A stretch of DNA of 42,480 bases from JACPWY01 sp964603655 (GTDB lineage Bacteria; Bdellovibrionota; FAC87; UBA2466), in assembly GCA_964603655.1 (NCBI GenBank), contig CAZRVZ010000122.1:1-42480 (forward strand). The letters run 5' to 3'. The translations under genes and the position numbers were made by a program. This document shows positions 16,324 to 23,775 of this stretch, piece after piece. How positions within the stretch are numbered: the first letter of the stretch is position 1; the number at the start of each line of letters is the position of its first letter. The notes beneath the pieces were generated by a model. It made no database searches and had not been told where the DNA came from. It saw only the letters and a list, made by a program, of their open reading frames with translations.

Positions 16324-17520
16324 ATGATACGGCTGCCCACCGATGGGGTAACCTATCTGGTCGGCGGTCCTTCGATTGACGGCCCATTGCTCGACGGCCG
16401 TCCATTTGCTCCCTATGCGCCCATTGTCTGTGAGTTCCTGGAAGAGCTCTCCAGCACTCTGCTTGGGGACCCCGCGGCGCGCGCTTTTTCCGACGTGTCG
16501 AGTTTTGCGTACTGGTGCCGCCCCAGCCATATACAGAGACTGTCTGATAAATTTTTAAGCCAAAAAAACCGGTCAGGAGTTGGTGTCGTTTTTCACATCA
16601 CCCCATCCAATGTTCCGGTAAACTTTGCCTTTTCATTCGTCTTTGGGCTACTCGCCGGTAATGCCAACATGGTCCGAATCCCATCAAAAAAATATCCTGA
16701 AGTCGACGTAATCCTGGCTGCCATTGCAAAGTTGTTTCAGAAAGGTATTTATGGCGAGGTGCGCGATAGAACGGCCTTCATGCGCTATGAGGCCAGTGAT
16801 GAGTTGACCGTTTTGTTTTCAACACTATCCAGGGCTCGAATGATTTGGGGCGGAGACGAAACCGTCAGTCACCTTCGGGCGATTCCGGCCTCTGCTCGTT
16901 GTATGGATCTGACCTTCGCGAATCGGTATTCGCTCAGTATTCTGGACGGTAAGGCTGTAGTGAAGTTATCGGAAAGCGAGTTGGATAGACTGGCGGAGCG
17001 GTTTTATAATGACACCTTTGTACTCGATCAGAACGCCTGCTCGTCTCCACAGGCGGTGTTTTGGATAGGTGAAATTGCACCCGGTTTCTGGACGGCACTG
17101 GATCGGTGGGCTCAAAAGAAATATCAACTTGAATTATCGACTGTGATGGATAAGTACGTTCAGTTTTGTGATGATGCCGTGCGAATGGATGGGGTGAGTC
17201 TAAAGCGGTATTCCAATTACGTTAATGTGGTCACAGTCGCAGGTATCGATACCAGTCGGCGGGGAAGCTGTGGGTATTTTTACCAGGCCCGGGTAGAGAA
17301 TCTGGACTCGGCGCTACTTAATCTCGGCGAAGTGGTGCAAACGGTGACCTGTTTTGGAATTAAGCCCCAGGATATCATTGACCGGGTGCTGGCTCTTCAC
17401 ATTGCCGGGGTGGACCGGGTCGTGCCGGTGGGTAAAGCGCTCGATATTGGGGTCATTTGGGATGGAATGGATATTGTGGGATCGCTTTCGAGGATAATCG
17501 ATGACACCGTTACACCTTGA
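16324..17520 (+). CDS. LuxC-type acyl-CoA/acyl-protein reductase
   Basis: 398-aa LuxC-family NADPH-dependent reductase in the aldehyde dehydrogenase fold. Cys239 in LDQNACSSPQAVFW is the acyl-accepting cysteine, and ITPSNVPVNFAFSFVFGLLAGNANMVRIPSK is the N-terminal cofactor region. It would reduce an acyl-enzyme intermediate to an aldehyde. I favour ATG at 16324: GGGAG lies 7 nt upstream and it starts after the luxE-like stop. An ATG at 16288 would overlap luxE-like by 20 nt and is the alternative. The 3' end overlaps the dehydratase gene by 20 nt. With ACP, ligase and LuxE it forms a full acid-to-aldehyde route. Confidence 0.87.
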   Translation: MIRLPTDGVTYLVGGPSIDGPLLDGRPFAPYAPIVCEFLEELSSTLLGDPAARAFSDVSSFAYWCRPSHIQRLSDKFLSQKNRSGVGVVFHITPSNVPVNFAFSFVFGLLAGNANMVRIPSKKYPEVDVILAAIAKLFQKGIYGEVRDRTAFMRYEASDELTVLFSTLSRARMIWGGDETVSHLRAIPASARCMDLTFANRYSLSILDGKAVVKLSESELDRLAERFYNDTFVLDQNACSSPQAVFWIGEIAPGFWTALDRWAQKKYQLELSTVMDKYVQFCDDAVRMDGVSLKRYSNYVNVVTVAGIDTSRRGSCGYFYQARVENLDSALLNLGEVVQTVTCFGIKPQDIIDRVLALHIAGVDRVVPVGKALDIGVIWDGMDIVGSLSRIIDDTVTP

Positions 17521-17965
17521 TCGAGACGCTTTACTTCGCACCCAGCGCAACCGCGCCCCGTTTTTGATGATGGACGAGGCAACTGCGGTTATCGCGGGCG
17601 AGAGTGCCCGGGGGTTTAAGCAGTTAAGTCCTTCGGAATGGTTTTTCGAGTGCCATTTTCCCGGTGATCCCACCATGCCCGGAATGCTTCAGCTGGAGGC
17701 AATCGTACAGATGACTGCACTGACGATTCTCTGTTTGCCGGGCAATGCGGGGAAAGTAGCCTACATTGTGGCAGTTAAAGATGTACGATTTAGGCGCAAG
17801 GTGCTCCCCGGCGACAGGCTGGATCTGGAAGGGCAGCTACTTTCTTGGAAACGGGGCGTCGGCGCTTGCAAAGGGCGCGCCGCGGTAAATGGAGAAACCG
17901 CATGCGAGGCCGAATTTACGCTAGTGCTCCCCGATGAATTGACTCCAATGGCATCTCGACGTTAA
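17501..17965 (+). CDS. FabZ-like 3-hydroxyacyl-ACP dehydratase
   Basis: 154-aa hotdog-fold protein. His52 and Glu66 lie in CHFPGDPTMPGMLQLEAIVQM, the family's active-site block, and KDVRFRRKVLPGDRL follows. It would dehydrate a beta-hydroxyacyl-ACP, or simply bind or hydrate an acyl-ACP. It is slightly larger than housekeeping FabZ (about 145 aa). No ketosynthase is encoded nearby, so it is unlikely to be part of a chain-extending cycle. ATG overlaps the reductase stop by 20 nt. A 66-nt gap with a TAAAAT element follows before the next gene. Confidence 0.85.
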   Translation: MTPLHLDRDALLRTQRNRAPFLMMDEATAVIAGESARGFKQLSPSEWFFECHFPGDPTMPGMLQLEAIVQMTALTILCLPGNAGKVAYIVAVKDVRFRRKVLPGDRLDLEGQLLSWKRGVGACKGRAAVNGETACEAEFTLVLPDELTPMASRR

Positions 17966-18031
17966 AATAGTACTTAGGCCCCTCTCCGTTTTTCGCACCC
18001 TCTACCCTAATCCCGAAGAAAAAGGTGTTCC

Positions 18032-19153
18032 GTGGAACTCTTTAAAAAACCGCGCCTGATGGAAAAATTTAGAAGCTTTCATAAATACGTCACGAGCCAT
18101 GAAGGGCGAATCGGAAACAAGCAACGGGGAATCGATCTCAATTTCAATAACGCCTGTAACTTGAAATGCGAATACTGTTTTACGAACTCACCCAAAAACG
18201 AACATATGAAGGACTCGCTGCCCATCTCGAAGGTAGCCGATATCGCTAATCAGGCCGATGAATTGGGGATTTTCGAATTCGATCTGCAGGGCGGGGAGCT
18301 CTTGCTCAGACCCGACAAATTGTTCGAGGTTTTAGAGGCGATTAAGCCCGAGAGGTTCTATCTCTATCTCACCACCAACGGCTATTTTTTGGATGAGTCC
18401 ATGGCCCAGCGTCTGGCAAAGGCCGGCGTGAGCCGGGTTTCAGTGAGTGTGGACAGTTTCGATGAGAAAACACACGACAAGATCCGAGGCAAGAAAGATT
18501 CCTGGCGCCGGGCGATGGAGGGGCTGAAACATGTTCAGAAGGCGGGTATCGATCCCTATTTGAACATTACGGTGGGTCACTACAATGCGTTTTCCGAAGA
18601 TATTAAAATGCTCTGCCAGTACTCGGAAGATAATAACTACACGACACTGATTAACGTCGCCGTGCCGTCGGGGATGTGGCTCAAGATAGACAAATTGGCT
18701 GAGGTCATGGTGGATGAGGCCGACAAGGCTCGGCTCATCGAACTGCGAAAGAAACACCAGAACATCCTCCGCAATCTGTGGAACCCGTTCGACAAGAATT
18801 ATGAAAAGGTTCTTGGCTGTAACACGGTTAACCGTTTGTATATCACGCCTCTGGGCGACGTATTGGTCTGTCCGTACGTTCACATCAAGATCGGAAATGT
18901 CTTTGAGCAGTCGCTGAAAGAAATCTCCGAGTTCGGATTCAAGATTAAGTATTTTCGCGAGCACAGCGATCTGTGCCTGGCGGGCGAAAACAAGGATTTC
19001 GTACGCAAATTCATGAGTTTCGAAAAGCAGTCCATTTTTCACCCCGCGCTGGCTAAGGAGATTTTCAAACCTGAAGATTATGTTGTGTTGGAGGACGGTA
19101 CCAATCAATCGGCGGCACTGACTGACATTGTACCCAAGGCGGCAGCGAAGTGA
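18032..19153 (+). CDS. Radical SAM protein with SPASM/twitch-type C-terminal domain
   Basis: 373-aa radical SAM enzyme. Cys42, Cys46 and Cys49 in CNLKCEYC bind the [4Fe-4S] cluster that cleaves S-adenosylmethionine, and DLQGGELLL resembles the GGE motif. The C-terminal domain has further cysteines (GCNTVN, VLVCPY, DLCLAG), as in SPASM or twitch auxiliary-cluster domains. Such proteins modify peptides, but also sugars and aminocyclitols (for example BtrN-like dehydrogenation). No short precursor-peptide gene was seen next to it, and its neighbours are carbohydrate enzymes, so a sugar or small-acyl substrate is inferred. GTG start with AAGG upstream; the stop overlaps the next start as GTGA. 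Confidence 0.85.
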   Translation: MELFKKPRLMEKFRSFHKYVTSHEGRIGNKQRGIDLNFNNACNLKCEYCFTNSPKNEHMKDSLPISKVADIANQADELGIFEFDLQGGELLLRPDKLFEVLEAIKPERFYLYLTTNGYFLDESMAQRLAKAGVSRVSVSVDSFDEKTHDKIRGKKDSWRRAMEGLKHVQKAGIDPYLNITVGHYNAFSEDIKMLCQYSEDNNYTTLINVAVPSGMWLKIDKLAEVMVDEADKARLIELRKKHQNILRNLWNPFDKNYEKVLGCNTVNRLYITPLGDVLVCPYVHIKIGNVFEQSLKEISEFGFKIKYFREHSDLCLAGENKDFVRKFMSFEKQSIFHPALAKEIFKPEDYVVLEDGTNQSAALTDIVPKAAAK

Positions 19154-19914
19154 TCGTTCTCACGGAAAAACACGCCGTTGTTACCGGCGCGAATCGGGGG
19201 ATCGGAAAGGCTATCGTCAAGCTCTTTGCTGAGAACGGTGCCTCAGTCTGGGCCTGCGCGCGAAAGCCCGATGCCGGATTTTCGGACTTTCTGGCGCAGT
19301 TAACCAGGGAAACCGGTTCGGTGGTGACTCCCATCTATTTCGATCTGAATGATGCCCAACAGGTAAAGGACGGAGCCCGTAAAATTCTAGAATCTTGTTT
19401 TGTAGATGTTCTAGTCAATAACGCGGGTGTCATCCACACGGCTCTGTTTCAAATGACCACCGTTTCGAAGATGAAAGAGATTTTCGAAACGAACTATTTT
19501 TCGCCCATGAGTTTTACGCAGTACATGGCTAAAAAAATGGCATCGTCCTCCCGGGCACCGGGTAAACTACCTGGTGGCTCAATCATTAACATTTCGTCGT
19601 CGGCCGGGATCGATGGCAATGCCGGACGGGTGGCCTATGCGGCGACGAAGGCGGCGCTTAATATTTCCACGCGCGTCTTGGCCGAGGAGCTGGGCGCTGT
19701 CGGTATTCGGGTAAATGCCATCGCTCCAGGTCTTACGGAAACCGACATGATGCGCGGGAGTACCCAAGCAGAGGTGCTCTCTGCCACGTTGACGAGAACG
19801 TGTCTCAAGCGAGTGGGCGAACCGAGTGAGATCGCGAGTGTGGCGCTCTTTTTGGCATCTGATCTGTCGAGCTACGTCACCGGTCAGGTCTTGAGGGTGG
19901 ATGGTGGGATGTGA
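19150..19914 (+). CDS. Short-chain dehydrogenase/reductase (FabG-like)
   Basis: 254-aa classical SDR. TGANRGIG at 12-19 binds NAD(P), NNAG lies in the middle, and Tyr163 and Lys167 in YAATK are catalytic. IRVNAIAPGLTETDM and VTGQVLRVDGG complete the family pattern. It could reduce a 3-ketoacyl-ACP, working with the FabZ-like gene, or oxidise/reduce a sugar intermediate. Its place between radical SAM and transketolase favours the latter. Both ends overlap neighbours as GTGA (start 19150 and next start 19911), which ties its translation to them. Confidence 0.88.
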   Translation: MIVLTEKHAVVTGANRGIGKAIVKLFAENGASVWACARKPDAGFSDFLAQLTRETGSVVTPIYFDLNDAQQVKDGARKILESCFVDVLVNNAGVIHTALFQMTTVSKMKEIFETNYFSPMSFTQYMAKKMASSSRAPGKLPGGSIINISSSAGIDGNAGRVAYAATKAALNISTRVLAEELGAVGIRVNAIAPGLTETDMMRGSTQAEVLSATLTRTCLKRVGEPSEIASVALFLASDLSSYVTGQVLRVDGGM

Positions 19915-20735
19915 ATACCAGATCCGATACCGTTTTAAAGTTAAGTCAAATGGCAAAACGGATGCGGGCGCAAATCTTCAAGGTGGCACTGGCCGCTGGT
20001 GGGAATACGCACCTGGGCGGCGGGCTGTCTATTGTGGATATTATGGCCACTCTCTACGGGGAGGTTCTTCGCTTTGACACGAATCGTCCCGAGTGGACTG
20101 ATCGCGATCGATTTATTTTGAGCAAGGGGCACGGATCCCTGGGTCTTTATACCGCGCTTGCCGACGTGGGATTTATTCCAGAAGTGGATTTAATGCGATT
20201 CGAGAAGTCGAACAGTTATCTTCTGGGCCACCCTGTCATGAATAGAAAACACGGCATCGAATTTTCGACAGGGAGTCTGGGAATGGGGCTGTCGCTGGGG
20301 ATTGGCGTTGCACTGGCGGCGAAGCGCCGTGGATTGGGCTTTAAAGTTTATGTCCTCATGGGTGACGGGGAGTGCAATGAAGGGAGTGTGTGGGAGGCGG
20401 CACTTGCGGCCCCTCAATTCCGACTGGATAATATTATCGGAATCGTGGATCGTAACAATTTTCAGCAGACTGGTGCCAATCGCGACATTATGAGCATGGG
20501 TGATATTGGCGCGAAATGGCGCAGCTTCGGGTGGGACGTGAGCGAGGTGAATGGGCATGACGTCGGAGAGCTTTGGGATGTTTTCAAAAAAGACGCGGTG
20601 GCCGATACCCCCCGGTTGGTAGTTGCCCATACGATTAAAGGAAAAGGTTTTGCGCTAGCCGAAAATAATAACGATTGGCACCACGCAACGCTTACCCAGA
20701 CCCATTTTCAGGCCGCGATGGAGGGCCTCAAGTGA
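19911..20735 (+). CDS. Transketolase N-terminal (TPP-binding) subunit
   Basis: 274-aa split-transketolase alpha-type subunit carrying the pyrophosphate-binding half. SKGHGSLGLYTAL, TGSLGMGLSLGIG and GDGECNEGSVWEA with the trailing D-x-N-N block bind TPP and Mg2+. Transketolases move a two-carbon ketol unit between sugars; paralogues in specialised clusters do the same for unusual acceptors. The gene lies in a run of GTGA overlaps with the SDR before it and the C-terminal subunit after it, so the two subunits should be made together. Core pentose-phosphate transketolase is usually a single chain, which suggests this pair is dedicated to the cluster. Confidence 0.9.
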   Translation: MNTRSDTVLKLSQMAKRMRAQIFKVALAAGGNTHLGGGLSIVDIMATLYGEVLRFDTNRPEWTDRDRFILSKGHGSLGLYTALADVGFIPEVDLMRFEKSNSYLLGHPVMNRKHGIEFSTGSLGMGLSLGIGVALAAKRRGLGFKVYVLMGDGECNEGSVWEAALAAPQFRLDNIIGIVDRNNFQQTGANRDIMSMGDIGAKWRSFGWDVSEVNGHDVGELWDVFKKDAVADTPRLVVAHTIKGKGFALAENNNDWHHATLTQTHFQAAMEGLK

Positions 20736-21781
20736 TTTGCCGTTTAGTAATTGATGAGGCCAAGATAAAACTGTGGTCCACTATCGGGCCTCGCGCCGCT
20801 TTTGGTCTAGCCGCACTCGAAATCGGCGGGCAAGTGGACGATCTCCTCATTTTAACCGGTGATACCTCGACCTCGGCGGGCCTCGATAGGTTCCGCAAGA
20901 CCTTTCCTGATAAGTTTTTGGATGTGGGAATCAGTGAACAAAATATGATGGGAATCGCGGCAGGCCTGGCTTCCGAGGGGATTTGCGTGATTACGGCGAC
21001 CTTTTCGCCGTTCCAGGCGCTTAGGTGCTGCGAGCAGATAAAGGTGAACTTAGGTTATATGAACCACCGTGTGTGCATGGTCGGGCTGGCCAGTGGAGTG
21101 GTGCTGGGAGTTTTGGGTTATACACATTGTTCCGTCGAAGATGTTGCTATCGTTCGTTCCTTGGCAGGGATTACCATAATCTCTCCGGCGGACTCGACCG
21201 AAACCGTAAAGGCGGCGTGTGCTGCCGTGAATCACCACGAGTCCGTTTATCTGCGCCTGACCGGCGGTCCGAAAAACCCCATCGTCTACCGTTCCGATTA
21301 TGACTTTGTGATTGGGCGTGCGATTACGCTTAGAAGCGGCTCCGATCTTACTTTTTTTGCATCGGGTACGATGGTGTATGAAACGCTCGAGGCTGCAAAA
21401 TTACTAGCAATCGAAGGGATCGAAGCTTCGGTCGTCAACATGCACACCCTCAAACCCATCGACGCCGACTCCATTGGTAATGCCTGTGTCACTTCTAGGC
21501 TCATCGTTACCGTGGAAGAGCACAGTATCATCGGTGGTTTGGGGACCGCCGTCGCCGAGGTCAAGTCTGCCATCGCGGGAGCGCCGCCTCAATTGACACT
21601 CGGATTGCCCAACGCCTATGGGAGCGCGGGAGAGTACCGGTCAATATTGGAGATGCATGGCCTTATCGCCGTCAAAATTGCCGAGCGCGCCAAGGCCGCT
21701 CTCATGGCGCTAAATGGTCGTTGCAAGGACTCCGGACAGAGCGGACAAAGCGGGCAGCGCGTGCAGGCTGCGCTGGCCTGA
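20732..21781 (+). CDS. Transketolase C-terminal (pyrimidine-binding) subunit
   Basis: 349-aa partner of the preceding gene. LDVGISEQNMMGIAAGLASEG includes the catalytic-type glutamate that activates TPP. The middle (CSVEDVAIVRSLAGITIISPADSTE) and C-terminal (TVEEHSIIGGLGTAVAEV) blocks are standard for the Pyr and C-terminal domains. GTG at 20732 overlaps the previous stop (GTGA); an earlier in-frame ATG lies within the N-subunit gene. The tail ends in a 9-bp repeat tract giving SGQSGQSGQ (21731-21757), probably unstructured. The pair would form an alpha2beta2 enzyme. Confidence 0.9.
   Translation: MICRLVIDEAKIKLWSTIGPRAAFGLAALEIGGQVDDLLILTGDTSTSAGLDRFRKTFPDKFLDVGISEQNMMGIAAGLASEGICVITATFSPFQALRCCEQIKVNLGYMNHRVCMVGLASGVVLGVLGYTHCSVEDVAIVRSLAGITIISPADSTETVKAACAAVNHHESVYLRLTGGPKNPIVYRSDYDFVIGRAITLRSGSDLTFFASGTMVYETLEAAKLLAIEGIEASVVNMHTLKPIDADSIGNACVTSRLIVTVEEHSIIGGLGTAVAEVKSAIAGAPPQLTLGLPNAYGSAGEYRSILEMHGLIAVKIAERAKAALMALNGRCKDSGQSGQSGQRVQAALA
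21731..21757 (+). repeat. Three 9-bp tandem repeats near the 3' end of the transketolase gene
   Basis: TCCGGACAG, AGCGGACAA and AGCGGGCAG lie in tandem, in frame, and encode SGQ three times close to the stop. Confidence 0.75.
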
Positions 21782-21809
21782 CTTGCCGCAGTGACCATCA
21801 AAATTGATT

Positions 21810-22580
21810 ATGGAATATGTTCCCTTCACCCAGGTGGCATCGTTAATCGACATTCGCCGGGGCGATACTGTCACGGTGAGTTCGGATCTGCTCCGGTGGA
21901 TGTGCATTTGCCGCGAGCACCAGGATCCGTTTGACGCCGGGCGATTTCTGGACTCCCTCGCAGATGCGGTGGGATCCGAGGGAACACTACTCGTTCCGGT
22001 CTTTAACTGGGACTTTTGCCGTGGCGTTGGATTTAATTACCACCAATCCCGGTCGCAGTCCGGTGCGTTGGGAAATGTGGCGGTGAAACATCCCGGCTTT
22101 CGCCGAACCAAGCACCCGATCTATTCTTTCGCGGTTTGGGGAAAGGACAGAGATCTGTTGTGTGGGCTAACCAATACCGATTCGTTCGGTGATGATTCCC
22201 CCTTTGGCTATCTATATCGTGCGAACGCTAAAAATATTTTGATATCCGTGGACTACAAACTCACGGGGTTTTTCATGGTGCACTTTTCGGAACAGCGCGC
22301 AGCTGTCCCGTATAGGATGGTGAAGCATTTTTCGGGAGCGTACACAACCGAAAATGGAACTGTGCACCAGGCAACCTACTCCATGTTCGTCAAGGATCTA
22401 TCCATTGCTCGGCGTGTGTGTATTGGCCCGGACATGGATGCACTGCTCATGCAGCGGGGCTATTACCGTAGACAGTCGATAAGCGGGATATCATTTGATA
22501 CAATAGAACTGACGGGCGCCGCCGATATTATGACCGAGGATCTGACCCGCGGCGGGGGCCTCATTTTCCCGCAGTTGTGA
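21810..22580 (+). CDS. AAC(3)-family N-acyltransferase
   Basis: 256-aa protein of the antibiotic/aminoglycoside 3-N-acetyltransferase fold. GDTVTVSSDLL and VGSEGTLLVPVFNWDF match the family's N-terminal blocks, and HPIYSFAVWG with DSPFGYLYRANAKNILISV matches its central acyl-CoA region. In glycan loci such proteins acylate amino sugars rather than antibiotics. Here it may attach the acyl group produced by the ACP/LuxE/LuxC module, using CoA or ACP as donor. ATG at 21810 is preferred over the TTG two codons upstream. There is no clear Shine-Dalgarno sequence and a 28-nt gap precedes it. Confidence 0.8.
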   Translation: MEYVPFTQVASLIDIRRGDTVTVSSDLLRWMCICREHQDPFDAGRFLDSLADAVGSEGTLLVPVFNWDFCRGVGFNYHQSRSQSGALGNVAVKHPGFRRTKHPIYSFAVWGKDRDLLCGLTNTDSFGDDSPFGYLYRANAKNILISVDYKLTGFFMVHFSEQRAAVPYRMVKHFSGAYTTENGTVHQATYSMFVKDLSIARRVCIGPDMDALLMQRGYYRRQSISGISFDTIELTGAADIMTEDLTRGGGLIFPQL

Positions 22581-22631
22581 TCTTTTTGAGTAGGCGCGGC
22601 CGGGTTTTTTCCAAAATATTCGGAGTCTCGA

Positions 22632-23726
22632 ATGCTTCCATCCCCGATTCGAACGGCTGTTAAAAAACTTTACCGCTCGATTATTGCAGCCAAGATTCCG
22701 GTACCGATTTCGGTGGCAACCCTGCTTGGCGAGGAGCGTTTGGTGGCGGTTGATATCGGTGGCGCCAATGGACTGTTGCCCCATTGGGTTTGCTTAAATG
22801 GCAATGCCAATTACATTCTATTTGAACCTCACCCCGAATCGTATCAGGAATTGGTATCACAGTTGCCGTCAAGCGTGGGAAGAGGGTCGTACCGGGTATT
22901 GCCCATAGGGCTTTCGGGTACGGGCGGTAGACGCGAATTATTCATCACCAACTCCCCGACGGGTTCTTCCATCATGCCGAGGGATGAGAGCATCGAGCGC
23001 CTTTACGAGTCGTCCCGCTATGTGTATCCGATGCGAACCATTACCATTGATACTCGGACTCTCCAGGATGCATTAGACGACATCCAGGAAAAACGGGTGG
23101 ATATGATCAAGATAGATATTCAGGGGGCGGAGTATGAGGTACTGACCGCCATGGGGGACGAGCGACTACGCAATATCATGGTTGCCGAAATCGAGATTGG
23201 GCTGACTCGTACCGTCGTTGGTCAAAAAGGCATCGAAGAGTTCAACGCCCTGCTCGAGGCTAATTCAATGGAACTACTCGACGTAAGAGTATCCCGAATT
23301 TATCTCGCCAAGAACGGGGATAATTGTGCCTACCAGAGGGAGAATTTTGGCGTTTATCCGAATGCCCCCGGAATTGCGGCCCGTGCCTGGGAATTTGACG
23401 GTATCTACTTCAAGCGGACGAAGGGTTTGCTGGAATCGAGAGATGTCGGCTCTATGCGTCGATTAATGGTGGCCTATTGTACCTACGGTTTTTTTCTCGA
23501 GGCGTTCCGTCTGAGCGAAAAGCTGGGAGAGTTGGGAATGGTGGACCACGCGGAGTCCCGGCGCATTGGAGATGCGGTGGTCAATTGGTACCGTACCCAG
23601 CACGGAAGGATACTTTATAAACCTAGCCGGATTTTTACCGCCATCCGGCAGTTTTTGGGTCGTGCCAGTTTTCGGGGCAGTCCCCGGTGGGCTCAACATA
23701 TGTGGGTGGACTATCCGAGTTGCTAG
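22632..23726 (+). CDS. FkbM-family methyltransferase with C-terminal extension
   Basis: 364-aa S-adenosylmethionine-dependent O-methyltransferase. VAVDIGGANGLLPHW is motif I, YILFEPHPES follows, and VDMIKIDIQGAEYEVL is the FkbM signature. A stretch of about 110 residues after the domain (from about 255) is of unknown role and ends in a basic tail. GGAG lies 6 nt before the ATG. FkbM enzymes often methylate glycan hydroxyls, so it may cap the chain exported by Wzm/Wzt downstream. The TAG stop sits inside the first unit of a 13-bp tandem repeat. Confidence 0.82.
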   Translation: MLPSPIRTAVKKLYRSIIAAKIPVPISVATLLGEERLVAVDIGGANGLLPHWVCLNGNANYILFEPHPESYQELVSQLPSSVGRGSYRVLPIGLSGTGGRRELFITNSPTGSSIMPRDESIERLYESSRYVYPMRTITIDTRTLQDALDDIQEKRVDMIKIDIQGAEYEVLTAMGDERLRNIMVAEIEIGLTRTVVGQKGIEEFNALLEANSMELLDVRVSRIYLAKNGDNCAYQRENFGVYPNAPGIAARAWEFDGIYFKRTKGLLESRDVGSMRRLMVAYCTYGFFLEAFRLSEKLGELGMVDHAESRRIGDAVVNWYRTQHGRILYKPSRIFTAIRQFLGRASFRGSPRWAQHMWVDYPSC

Positions 23727-23768
23727 GCCGAGTTGCTAGGCCGCGTTGCTAGGCCGCGTTGCTAGAGG
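23717..23768 (+). repeat. Four 13-bp tandem repeats spanning the FkbM stop codon
   Basis: The unit (G/C)AGTTGCTAGGCC, with variants GAG and GCG at its start, occurs four times, the last copy imperfect. The unit contains TGCTAG, so the methyltransferase stop lies in copy 1. Because 13 is not a multiple of 3, copy-number change would alter the downstream frame but not the stop. The last copy lies just before the ribosome-binding site of the PhyH gene. Confidence 0.9.
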
Positions 23769-23775
23769 TGTTACT

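Noticed and set aside
15255..17520. Bacterial luciferase operon
   Set aside because: LuxE- and LuxC-like proteins are present, but there is no LuxA, LuxB or LuxD homologue.
18440..19108. Long minus-strand frame of 222 codons
   Set aside because: Lies wholly inside the radical SAM gene on the other strand, with no recognisable motifs.
18032..19153. RiPP (modified peptide) cluster
   Set aside because: A radical SAM/SPASM protein is present, but no short precursor gene, peptidase or peptide exporter was seen beside it; wzm/wzt are polysaccharide-type.
21810..22580. Aminoglycoside resistance gene
   Set aside because: The AAC(3) fold is shared with glycan acyltransferases, and the setting inside a glycan operon makes resistance unlikely.
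23717..23768. Possible CRISPR-like array
   Set aside because: Units are 13 bp with no spacers; it is a simple tandem repeat.
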